Shown here piece by piece: positions 24,160 to 35,393 of a stretch of 64,000 nucleotides of DNA (position 1 is its first letter; each line of letters opens with the position of its first letter). The notes beneath the pieces are model-generated. The model was given only the letters and a program-made list of their open reading frames with translations, had not been told where the DNA came from and ran no database searches. Made by a program: the position numbers and the translations under genes. The stretch comes from Aquarana catesbeiana (lineage: Eukaryota; Chordata; Amphibia; Anura; Ranidae): positions 216,878,022-216,942,021 of the forward strand of contig NC_133333.1 of assembly GCF_042186555.1 (NCBI RefSeq), read 5' to 3'.

Positions 24160-24860
24160 CAGCAAGTGACAATCCGTAATGTGTGACAGGTGAAGTGGCA
24201 AGTGACAATCCAGGATGCGGCAAGTGACAATCCGTAATGTGTGGCAAGTGACAACCCGTAATGTGTGGCAAGTGACAATCCGGGATGTGGCAAGTGACAA
24301 TCCGTAATGTGTGGCAAGTGACAATCCGTAATGTGTGGCAAGTGACAATCCGGGACGTGGCAAATGACAATCCGTAATGTGTGGCAGGTGACGTGGCAAG
24401 TGACAATCCGGGACGTGACAAGTGACAATCCGTAATGTGTGGCAGGTGACGTGGCAAGTGACAATGCATCATGAGTGGCAGGTGATGTGGCAAGTGATAA
24501 TCCGTAACATGTGGCAGGCGACGTGGCAAGTGACAATCCGTAATGTGAGGCAAGTGACACCGGGACGTGGCAAGTGACAATCCGTAATGTGTGGCAAGTG
24601 ACAATCCGTAATGTGTGGCAAGTGACAATCCGGGACGTGGCAAGTGACAATCCATAACATGTGGCAGGCGACGTGGCAAGTGACAATCCGTAATGTGTGG
24701 CAAGTGACAATCCGTAATGTGTGGCAAGTGACAATCTGTAATGTGTGGCAAGTGACAATCTGGGACGTGGCAAGCGACAATCCGTAATGTGTGGCAAGTG
24801 ACAATCCGTAATGTGTGGCAAGTGACAATCCAGGATGTGGCAAGTGACAATCCGTAATGT
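24160..24860. repeat. Minisatellite, ~24-bp unit with shorter variants
   Basis: Tandem copies of GGCAAGTGACAATCCGTAAT plus GTGT fill about 700 bp. Variant units replace CGTAATGTGT with CGGGACGTG, and CAGGTGACGT blocks are interspersed, giving a higher-order pattern. Because 24 is divisible by 3, long artefactual frames (up to 306 codons, minus strand) run through it. Confidence 0.9.
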
Positions 24861-25644
24861 GCCCCAACTCTGGATGAAGGAGCACGGGCGCAGATTTAAC
24901 TACACTAGCAAATTGAAGCCAGACTGTAGCTAATGCTTTATAAGCAGTTACAGCAAACAGTTTTTTTCCTTTTGGGATAAAGGTTTTACACATATAATTA
25001 AAACCTGATTATTGTAAGCACCCGTGTCAGTGTTAAATGATTTGTCTCATCTCTGTAGCTGAACAACAGACTTCCTTCTGGATCACCAGATGAGAATAGA
25101 AAGAAAGAAAGCCTAAAAAAAATAATGCAGCTATCACATCTAAGAATTGATTAGCTGCAATATAATAATTATTTGCTTTTGTGTTTAATAACACTGTAAG
25201 GATTGCATCAAAATGAAACACCAGCTTTAGCTTTTAACTTTTCAAGTTTCATTGCCCAGACCTTTTAAACAACGAAAAAGTATGCTACTTTGGCTGCAAT
25301 ACCTGTCTGCTCTCTGTAACTGTACTCTGCAGAATTACTGTTGCCAACCTTTACCCCTCCTCAAGCTTTGATGACACTCAAGTGTCACATCCTATGAGCC
25401 CAGGTTGTCAATGACACGCCCCTTGGACGTGTATTGGGCTCACAGTACTTCTGAACTAACATCACCCACTTGTCATTACATCAGGGCCACTCAGTTAAAC
25501 GGTAAAGACCACCCACTGCTGCTGCAGAGAAAGAACAGGAAGGTCACCAGATGGTCTTCAAGACTTCAAAAAAAAAAAAAAAAGTATGCATAAGGAAAAA
25601 ACAAAATACCAGAAGGGGGTGTTAGGGATGCTGAAGTTTCAATT
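24861..25644. other. Unassigned spacer
   Basis: No gene or clear repeat, apart from an A-run near 25,568-25,583. Confidence 0.4.
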
Positions 25645-26060
25645 TTAAAGTGATTATAAAGGCTTTTTTTCTAAAATAACAAACATGTTATACTTACCTA
25701 ATAATATTGCACAGAGTGGCCCAAAACCTCCTCTTCTGAGGTCCCCCTGCTGGTGCTCTCAGCTCCTCCTCTTCTTTGTGTGCCCCCAAAGCAAGCCACT
25801 TGCTATAGGGGCACACCTGTGGGCTTGCTCCTGAGCCAGGCTGTGTGCGTTCATAGACACACACAGCATGGCTTGGCCATGCCCCACCCCCTCCTTACAG
25901 GATTTGATTGACAGCAGCAGGAGCCAATAGCTCTCACAACTGCCTCTGTGTCCTGTGAGGTAGAGGAACACAGGCACAGCAGTGGATTGAGATAGGACTC
26001 TGGTAAGTATATAGGAAGGTAAGGGGGTGATACAACTACTGAGACTTTTTTTTACCTTAA
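25645..26060. mobile_element. TTAA-flanked MITE-like element
   Basis: It begins TTAAAGTGATTATAAAGGCT and ends TTTTTTTTACCTTAA. TTAA lies at both ends, the right one (26,057-26,060) shared with the next element. No coding capacity. Confidence 0.5.
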
Positions 26061-27152
26061 AGTGGATGTAAACCTTTCTAAACTACTGCCATAGGTGTTA
26101 TCTATAAGGATATACATGCCTCCTGCATGTATCTTTACCTGTCAAATGTCTCCCCTCTGTCTGTTATGAGACCCGAAAAACTGCAGATTCTGTGGGTGGG
26201 TCTGTTGTCTGGAGCTCGGTGGGTGGAGTCGTGATGTCAGTAGACTCCCCGCCCACCTCTACACTCCCCTTGTCAATATGCATTTTCTCCTGTGTATTTC
26301 TTACACTGAACTTCTGCTATGATCTCTAACATCCAGTGAAAAGACAGGAAAGTAACCACATGACTTCAGCATGCCCAATTATGCTGAGGTGTGGAACAGC
26401 CAATCCTTGCAGAGCCGCTGAAAAAAGGAGTGGGGGAGGGAATTAAAAAATAATGCATGTCTTAGACTAGTGCACCAGATATGTAAATCACCTGTCACTC
26501 ACAGCAAGGGGGAGGATTTGACAAAGTTTTTCTCTGTTTGTCAAGTTGTATATCACTGAACAATAAAAGAGGATTGCTCAGAGATAGATTAACTCTTTGT
26601 GGCAAGACTGGGCTCAAATGATATGAAATCTTATACTCTACATTATGGCATAAAAAAAAAATATATACCGTATTTATCGGCATATAACACGCACAGGCGT
26701 ATAACACGCACATTCATTTTAAGAGGGAAGTTTCAGGAAAAAAACTTAAATTTTAAATAAGGAACTTTGAAGCAAAATAAGTGCCCATCTGCAGCCTTAC
26801 CATTGCCATCAATGCAGCCTGATTAATGCCCACCTGCAGCCTCACAAGTGCCATCAATGCAGCCTTATTAGTCCACATCAATACAGCCTCACCATTGCCA
26901 TCAATGCAGCAGCCTTGCCATTGCCATCTATTGACTTCCTATTACAGAGGCAGCCAAGTAAACTGGAGATTCTCACTGTATGTAATCTGATGGCACTCGT
27001 CCCCCCCCCCCCCGTTGACTCCGAGGCAGCTAAAATTGAAGTATTGACGTATAACACGCACGCGCTATTTGCACCCGATTTTCATGGTGAAAAAGTGAGT
27101 GTTATACGCCAATAAATACAGTATATATATTTTGGGTTTACATCCGCTTTAA
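26057..27152. mobile_element. TTAA-flanked MITE, 1.1 kb including a nested insertion
   Basis: The left end TTAAAGTGGATGTAAACC and the right end GGGTTTACATCCGCTTTAA are inverted repeats. The interior is non-coding and contains the element at 26,668-27,121. Confidence 0.7.
26668..27121. mobile_element. TA-flanked MITE nested in the preceding element
   Basis: The ends CCGTATTTATCGGCATATAA and (reversed) CTGTATTTATTGGCGTATAA are inverted repeats flanked by TA. ATAACACGCAC is repeated near both ends. This terminal type is common in vertebrate genomes. The interior has a diverged ~35-bp repeat built on CATTGCCATCAATGCAGCC. Confidence 0.75.
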
Positions 27153-27968
27153 TGCAGGGAATGCAATAAAAATGCATTTTTTTTTATCATGCAATAAAAA
27201 TGCATGAGAATGGTAAAAAATGTCTTGCCTTTAGAATGACTTTAAGCCCTAGAATTGTAATATTCCTACTTTCTTTATTCCTGCATGCAGATCTCTCACC
27301 AAAAATGACAGGCAGCAAACCCATCACAGTGTACTCTTGGATGTGGCTGGTGGTTGAATGTGGCAGAGGCTGTTAATACATACTTCATCATAACTATCAT
27401 CATAAAAGAGGGAAAGATTGAAGCCCTTCAGTAGTTGTCCAACAAGCTAGAAGATGAAGTCAGAAGGGCTTGTTATCACCTCCTAGGAAAGTCGTACTCA
27501 ACTCAGTCCTCACCTCAATTTTGCTGGCAACATGTAACATACAGTCACACTTTGAACATGTAACTAATAATTTAAAATCAGACAATCAAAGAAGTTGAAT
27601 TGTAACAAGATAAATTGGCAACGTCAGTGGTAATTTTATTGAACATATTAAAGTAGAATTAAAGCCTATAAAATTCCATTTGCAAACAATTTACCAACAT
27701 ATCCAGATTAAGATACTGTATATATTATGTACATATATTTAGGTTACAACCAGATGTAAGATTCATTCTCAACACATTGACTTTTAATGCCCAGGGGTCA
27801 GAGCTGGTTGTTTTCAGGGCAGAGCTCCCAACACAAAGAGAGATGCCCATCCTGCAGCCCCCACACATTGACCCTTCCATGCTTCTAACACGAAGCCTTT
27901 GTTTTGTAAATGTAACCCTTTGCATAATCTCATGCACCAAGATCCTCTGTGCCAAGTCTTATCCTTCC
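27153..27968. other. Unassigned spacer
   Basis: No gene or clear repeat recognised. Confidence 0.4.
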
Positions 27969-29491
27969 TATTCCCAAATATACAAAACATTAGCCACTGC
28001 CCTCATCTATAACTGGCCTTTGCAGTAAGGAGCATTGCAGGGCAACGCATATATATAAAAAAAAAAGACCAAGGAAAAGTCCAAGGAAAGTTCCAAGCTC
28101 TACTTACCGACCAGCCTGCATACAACCAGGCGGTGCGTTGTGCTGACGCCATCACGCCACGTGACCCCGGCACGGGGGTGTTTTGTTTTTATTTGTTTAG
28201 CCGGCTTTTTACTGTTTGTCCTGTACTGTCATTTGCGGGCATCCGCACGTTTTACCTAATAAACACGCTTTTCTACTACATGATTGGTGTCCCCCTTTCT
28301 CTTGCTTATCCACTCGGGGCTCGGAGCCCGAGTGGGTCTTTTTTCAGAGCCAGAGAAGCGGCATATCAGGTATTTTTTCCGTCCCCCTGTTTGACATCTA
28401 CTTCCATCTGAGGGAACCGGACATTGGAGACAGCGAATATCCACAGCTCCTTACAGAGGGTAATCTGTCTGCCTACATGACCCTGCGCTGGAGGGGGTCC
28501 ACCTTGTCTGGTAAGGGTCTGCACACACAGATTACCGCTCTGTCTTTGAGATTCATTCATCCACTGTACAAGCCCCTGGAAGTTCCTTAATATCTGTCAT
28601 TTCTCACCTTGGAACTTATCACACATCAGGAGTGTATTTTTCCTTTTTATGCTACACATTGTGGACATTATCATAGGCCTCATTTATTGCACTTTGTTAT
28701 TGTTTGTCACATTGTACTTATTTAGTATATTTCACTATATATGTATTTGTATGGTTCACCACCATTTTTCCAGCGCAACTTTATGTATTTGATTGTATTT
28801 ATACCGTAGAGATATTACTTGGTTTCTAGTTGCTGCTTTATACACAATATCTAGCGCGGTATTTTTTTCTTTATTTGTGATACAACCAGATTAGCCTGTC
28901 TAATGCCCCATACACACGATAGGATTTTCTGATGGAAAATGTTCGATGGGAGCTTGTTGTCGGAAATTCCGACCGTGTGTAGGCTCCATCGGACATTTTC
29001 CATCGGAATTTCCGTCACACAAAATTTGAGATCTGGATCTCAAATTTTCCGACAACAAAATCCGTTGTCGTAAATTCCGATTGTGTGTATACAATTCCGA
29101 CGCACAAAGTTCCACGCATGCTCGGAATCAAGCAGAAGAGCCGCACTGGCTATTGAACTTAATTTTTCTTGGCTCATCGTATGTGTTGTACGTCACCGTG
29201 TTCTTGACGTTCGGAATTTCCGACAAGATTTGTGTGACCGTGTGTATGCAAGACAAGTATGAGCCAACATCCGTCTGAAAAAATCCATGGATTTTGTTAT
29301 CGGAAAATCCTATCGTGTATACAGGGCATAACAGTATGCGTTTTAAAAAACAAGAGTTTAGTTTCACAAATTTGCAAATGCGTGTACAGCATTCATTTGC
29401 AAAATTCGTGCAACTAAACCTCGGTGAGTAGAGCTTGGAACTTTCCTTGGACTTTTCCTTGGTCTTTTTTTTTTGATATTCCCAAATATAC
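27969..29491. mobile_element. Unclassified inserted segment with 15-bp direct repeats
   Basis: TATTCCCAAATATAC occurs at 27,969-27,983 and 29,477-29,491, a likely target duplication. Inside, a 48-bp inverted repeat (left 28,056-28,112, right about 29,420-29,474; core AGGAAAGTTCCAAGCTCTAC) bounds the non-coding body. Part of the body (28,600-28,880) resembles Penelope 3' ends (AGCGCGGTATTTTT). A Harbinger-type MITE is nested at 28,904-29,328. Confidence 0.5.
28904..29328. mobile_element. Harbinger-type MITE with TAA target duplication
   Basis: The left tip TGCCCCATACACACGATAGG and the right tip CCTATCGTGTATACAGGGCA are inverted repeats, flanked by TAA at 28,901-28,903 and 29,329-29,331. The inner sequence (CCGACGCACAAAGTTCCACG) matches the right inner end of the Harbinger at 34,914-41,848, so this is likely its non-autonomous derivative. 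Confidence 0.85.
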
Positions 29492-29865
29492 CAGGGATGA
29501 AATCTCCTGCTTTGTTAATAACTCAACAATATACAATTATTATTGAAGCCATCCCACTCCATCTCAGCAACATGAATTGGTCTTTAACTATGAATATCAT
29601 TTAGACAATGCTGACTTTTTCATCTGTTAGGCCTCATGCACACGGAGCTTAAAAATATTTTTAACGCCTGTAAAAGCACCCCTATGTTAGCCTTTGTGGC
29701 CATGCACACATAGGCGTTTACAGGTTTATTTGAAAAGGAGTGTTTAGGCGTCATTCACATAGCCGTCAACATTTTTTTTACTGAACAAAAAGCCAAGGAA
29801 CAAAAGTTACTAAGTAATGAACAGTAAATAGATGCGATTTTTAAAAATCATAAATCATTTTGTTC

Positions 29866-30945
29866 TCGGCTTGAAGGGGTTTATACCGGGGTGATGCCTG
29901 CTTTTAGAGCCAACAGTTGGCTTTTTAGTGATAACAACCGATGTGGCTAAAAAGCCGTTCAGCTGTAATCCTAAGGAGCGGGAAGGGACGCCTCCCCCTC
30001 CCGCCACCCGGGCTCTCCCGTCCCACCGGGAGGCCAGAGCAACCAGCCGACATGTCCGCCGGCTGGCTGAAGACCCAAACTAAGCTGGAATTGGCTCCGA
30101 TCGGGTCTCCTATCTAGTAACCTGGAAGTGATGCCATGACATCACTTCCAGTTTACTTGGCTGCCAATGGCGCCAATTTTAAATAATCCCTAGTATTCCA
30201 AAATGCCGATTTTGGCGTTTTGCATACTTTTAAGTGCAAAGGAGGGATTTGGGGTCTTATAGACCCCAGATTCCTCCATATAGAGTACCTGTCACTGACT
30301 ATTGTTATCACAAGGGTTGTTTACATTCCTTGTGACAGCAATAAAAATAATCAGAATTTTTTTTTAAAAACAGTTTAAAAAGTGACCCGTCCCTCCATGC
30401 TCGTGCGCAGAAGCGAACGCATTTGTAAGTCGCACCCACAAATGCAAACAGTGTTTAAACCACACATGTGAGGTATCGCCGCAATCGTTAGAGCGAAAGC
30501 AATAATTCTAGCACCTCCTCTGTAAATCTAAACTGATAACCAGTAGAAATTTTTAAAGCGCCGCCTATGGAGATGTTTAAGTACTGTAGTTTGTCGCCAT
30601 TACACAGACGTGCACAATTTCAAAGCTTGACATGTTAGGTATCTATTTACTCAGTATAACATCATCTTTCAAAACACAAAAAAAAAATCGGGCTAACTTT
30701 ACTGTTTTGGGTTTTTTAATTCATGAAAGTTTCTATTTTCCCAAATAACTGCATTTGAAAGACCGCTGCTCAAATACCGTGTTACATAAAAAGTTTGCAA
30801 CGATCGCCATTTTATTCTCCAGGGTCTCTGCTAAAAAATATATATATAATATTTGGGGGTTCTAAGTAATTTTCTACCAAAAAAAAGATTTTAACTTGTA
30901 AGCCAACAAATGTCAGAAATAGGCTTAGGCATGAAAGGGTTATGC
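29866..30945 (+). repeat. Dispersed ~1-kb repeat, family A, copy 2
   Basis: It matches copy 1 from about 30,465 to 30,800 (GAGGTATCGCCGC, CTATTTACTCAGTATAAC). Its left part, GGGGTTTATACCGGGGTGATG, also parallels 455-480. It ends near a GGTTA tip. Non-coding. Confidence 0.65.
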
Positions 30946-32336
30946 ATTTTTTTTTTAATAAACCAAAATAATCAATCATATTTAGTCCATCAATGCCAGA
31001 CACAGGAAATAAAGTGGGGAGTTTGAGTCACTGTAAAATTTAGGGTCTGCAAAAACCATCAACTCCTATGCTGGGCAGTCCAGTGTTACTACAGAGGAGA
31101 GATGGGCTGTGGGGTCTGTAGGTAGGACATGACCACTGCTGAGATGGAAAACATAAAGCTTCCCATCATTTGCTTGGTGTCTTCAAAGCTGCAAGAGTTT
31201 ACAAAGCTGATATAGGAGCAATATAAAGCAATCCATGCACAGCACTACAACTTCAGCATCAGGCTGTACATACTAAAAATCATGCCCAAGAGGTTCTTAT
31301 AGTCTGGGGTTGGGTCTTCCAGGGTGGGGAAGCGGTCTGTGGTGGGAGGTTTATACCTCTGCATCTTCCCTGGCCTCCTTGTGTCACTGTTCCCCATGAT
31401 CTCTCCCAGCTCCTAATCCAAATCTCCAGTGATTTTTGTGCACAGGGCAGCCCACTGAAAGGGATGTGATGTCCTAAGCATCAAAACTGCACAAAAATGC
31501 ATGTGCTACGTCACACCTATATAGGTGTGAACAGAGCCTTAAAGTAAATTCCCCTTAGTGAGTTACAATGTAAAAACATGATTCCTACAGGATTTGGCAA
31601 TATTATCTTTAAATGTCAAAAAGGAAAATACGGGATTTATATTGAGCCCCTGTGAATGCTTTTAGCTGCTTAAGACTTCAACCTTACACTGCCAGATTAT
31701 TCCAAGTAATGCTGAAATTATTTGCAATTAGAATATTGGACCAGCCTACGGATCGTGTAATTCTTTATGATGGCAATGGCATATATGTGTGAAAAGCAAT
31801 TACATGAATAACAGATGAGTGTTACCTTAAATCTTTGTTTTTCCAAGTGATAATATAAAAATATCAGGATTGCTACACTTGTTTTGGGTGTAACGTGTCA
31901 GAAAGGTTAATCTGCGATCAAGAAGCAGAATGTGTCAGTGTAATATGAACTAAGGACAAAGAAGCATTGTCTTGTGGGGAATTAAACTGATCATGCATGT
32001 CTCAGGAATTACCATTTACAAATAAAAGAACAAGAAAAGGTGTGCGCCATAGTAGCAGATATCATATTAAACACTTACATAAATAAACTCACATACCATA
32101 TAAACATACTGTACTAAATATATACTTTAAAAGGAGGGCTGTTTATGCCAATATCATGGCAACATAAATACAACCTGATCTATTGCCAGAAACAATTTCT
32201 GCTTATAAGAGGGAGTTACCCCCCGAGAATTTTATTTTCTGCCCAGAGGTGGAGAAGGGGGTGTAGAAACAGATAAAGACAAGATGGTGGAGAGTACAGA
32301 TGCCATTTGAAAGGCTGATGCAGTGAGAACTATGGC

Positions 32337-32458
32337 CTGAGAGGAACAGCGCAGTGGCGGCTGGTGCTCCATTTTTTTAGGGGGGGTGTTGGGTGGATTG
32401 TTTTCCGCCCAAACCAAAAAATGAAGCACCAGTCGACACTGCGCTGTTCCTCTCAGTT
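32337..32458. repeat. Palindrome, ~45-nt arms
   Basis: CTGAGAGGAACAGCGCAGTG on the left meets its near-perfect complement at the right end, and GGCTGGTGCTCCATTTTTT pairs with AAAAAATGAAGCACCAGTC. A G-run and the sequence TTGGGTGGATTG form the centre. It probably is a compact MITE. Confidence 0.65.
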
Positions 32459-34339
32459 CATAGTCCAGGAACTACGCTGTTCCTCTGGTCGGTTAGTCTA
32501 TCAGTAAACCCCCCCCCCCCCATTCGATCGGTCGGTCCATCAGTCAAAATCACCCCCCTGTCACTTGGTCGATCGGCAAACCCTGCACTTAGCCCATCTA
32601 GGTTGTGGGCCTGCTTCTCCTCCTCTGTGTTTCCTCCTCTGGGTTTCCTCCTTGGTGTCTCCTCATCGGTGGTTTCCCCCTGGCCAATACGGCCGCTTCT
32701 CTTCTTGGCCAATCAGGTCTTAAGACCCGCTTCCTGACTGGCCAGGAAGAGAATCAGGAAGACAATAGCGAACTTTATTTAGTTGTTGTCACACAACTGG
32801 GTGGGCTCAGGGCACAATGCTCTGCACCCTGAGCCCTCACTTTTCTGAAGCCAATTAGAGCCTCATGCTCTAATCATGTGCGTAAAAAAAACCCCCATTG
32901 AAAGCCACGCGTCCGGCGTCCTGCATGTAAATCTGTACCCATAATGGAGCAGCTGCCACTGGAACAAAGTCCTCTCTATCGCTTTCATAGTTGTGGAATC
33001 TATCCCAATGTATGGGACTAACACTACAATATATTTGGGAAACTACTACTAAGGCTGCAGAAAGTCAGGTAGAACAGTAAAGCCCAATGATTCACTGACA
33101 CAGATCCATACCTTAAGAAATCTGTTTGCAGCCAGTTTCGGGATAGGAGTGATGATCAGCTATCAGTGTAAATTGGAATGGTGTTCGGTAGGTTCTCCAG
33201 TGAACCTGACATTGTCTGTGCAACACATTGGTCACATCAGCCTCAGCTTTGTAACAGAACATCTGGTAGTTGTATCCAGACCACTGCAGTAAATGAGACC
33301 TCCGCACCAGAGTGTTAAGTGGTTCTATTCAGGCATAGGGTCTGCAAAGAGAACTGACAAGGGATTTTACTGTTAACCGGTGGGCCATGGTCATTCTTTG
33401 GTGCACTGTTCCTGCAAGCCTGTAAAAGGGAGGCCCTCCCTGTAGGTCTGGGACCTCACTCAACAACCTGAGCACTAGAGGGGCTTCCTAACTAGCTTTT
33501 GTAGAGACTAGTCACAGTAAAGAATAAAAAGATAATAGCTTTCAGAGCCTTATAGACCAACAGTCAAGCTGTGACGTCCAGGTAACAGCTCACTAGGATG
33601 ACCATAGAAGGAGAATTTAGTGAGAGTATACATTTCCTTCAAAAATTTTATTTGAATTGGCTGCTGAACAGTAGCAGCACACACTAATACTGCCTTTCTC
33701 ATTATCCACAGAAAAGGATGGCAGTATACCATTCTATGAACGTTAATCCAAAACCCATTGATGTCAAATGGAGCTGAATCCTTAAAATTATTATCAAGGC
33801 TAAAAGGCAAGGGATTGCCAATAAACTGCATAAGGGGCTAAAAACATATACAATTTACATTTCTCCGCTGACTTTTTTGTTGTAAAAAATGCAATGGGAA
33901 CCCCACAAAGGTTCTATGCTAAACTCTTAGGGTCTGGTATTCCCCTTAAAGATCTTGTATCATCCCCATCCTTCCCTAGCTGGAAGGGAATGGTATTTTT
34001 TTTTCTTCATAAATATAGTAGTACGTGGTTTACATTTGTACAGGTGCACCACTTCACAGGCAGATTTGGGGCATCCCCCAGCATGTTATTTAAAGGAAAT
34101 GGGCATTTTTAATGTTATACTTTAAGCACTATTAAAATCGCTGCCTTAAACTAGACATTTTTCAAAACTTTTTTTATGTTGTAGTACAGCAAGAATAACA
34201 GCAAAAAAAATAAATGCTTGGTCCCCTTAAATTCATGCCGGAACCCTTATTCTAGATAAGTGTCTGGTATGGATTTTAAGGCTTTTCCACAAGTGGTCCG
34301 ATTAGGTCTGCCTATTTGCTTTGTAGGCGGACCCTTCAT

Positions 34340-34521
34340 TCTCCTCTATGGGCAGTCGGATGTAAACGGACATTTGGCCGTTTACACCTGGCTATCTCTG
34401 ATCTGATTAGAAAACAAAAGGGAAGGGGATCCATTCCACTCTGTCTGGCCAGATTGGATCGGAGGGCAGTTGGGTGTAAACGGACAGCCAGTCAATTTAA
34501 ACCTGACTGCCCATAGAGCAG
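34340..34521. mobile_element. Short inverted-repeat element
   Basis: It starts CTCTATGGGCAGTCGGATGT and ends GACTGCCCATAGAG. GTAAACGGACA and its complement are repeated inside. No protein. Confidence 0.6.
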
Positions 34522-35393
34522 AGCAAGCTATGTCTGTGTCTGCTCTGCATAAGCAGGGCGGACCTGCCATCTTGTCCTCATTTTTATAAGAATGAGGCCT
34601 CTTCCCCACAACCTTGGCTTAGTGGCTGTTGGGATCTGCAAGTGTGAGAACTTATCAGAATCATAGAACTCCTACTCATTTACAAAAAACATAAACAGTA
34701 AATAAATACAGCAATTGTCCCACGATGAGTAAGTGAGGGTTATGCCCTCTGTTAGTTTATTTAGTCATCTGTGTTCCATTGGGGAGATTTACCTTCACCT
34801 CCTGTCCCAAAGACAAAACAGGAAGTAAGAAATTCCTGCAGATTAAGGAAATCCTTTGGGGCACCATGGGTCACCAGAACTAGTGTCCCCATTCCAAGAT
34901 TTCCCCTGTATTATGCGCCGTACACACGGTCGGACATTGATCGGACATTCCGACAACAAAATCCTAGGATTTTTTCCGACGGATGTTGGCTCAAACTTGT
35001 TTTGCGTACACACGGTCGCACAAAGTTGTCGGAATTTCCGATCGCCAAGAACGCGGTGACGTCAACCACGTACGACGAGACTAGAAAAGGCCAATTTAGA
35101 ACCAAGCGCGGCACCCTTTGGGCTCCTTTTGCTAATCTCGTTTTAGTAAAAGTTTGGTGAGAGACGATTCGCGCTTTTTCAGACTCGTGGCTTTCAGATC
35201 GTTTTCTGCGGTTCAGTTTGTGCTTGTGGGTTTGTATCTCCTCTTCAGCGCGCGCAGGCAAGCTACGCGTGGCTTGGATTAGTCATTGTGTTCTTGTTCG
35301 TTCGTTGCTGTTTTTCAGGTCGCTCTTCACAGGCCTTGCTGTTCTTCAGTGCGTTCTGTTACTTCGTTCTGAGCAGCCGACCGTTTTCTAGCC

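Larger units (their letters stand above)
30946..34913. other. Long stretch without genes
   Basis: No domain-bearing frame. Supported contents are the palindrome at 32,337-32,458 and the inverted-repeat element at 34,340-34,521. The frames of 75-114 codons at 32,232-32,832 overlap on both strands in low-complexity sequence and are not credible genes. Confidence 0.45.

Noticed and set aside
23901..24850. Minus-strand frames of 306, 257 and 174 codons
   Set aside because: They translate the 24-bp minisatellite in three frames; the repeat length keeps all frames open.
24160..24860. Possible CRISPR-like array
   Set aside because: Units are contiguous with no unique spacers, and the context is a eukaryotic genome.
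32232..32832. Overlapping frames near 32.5 kb
   Set aside because: Low-complexity C-runs and a palindrome generate them on both strands; no motif seen.
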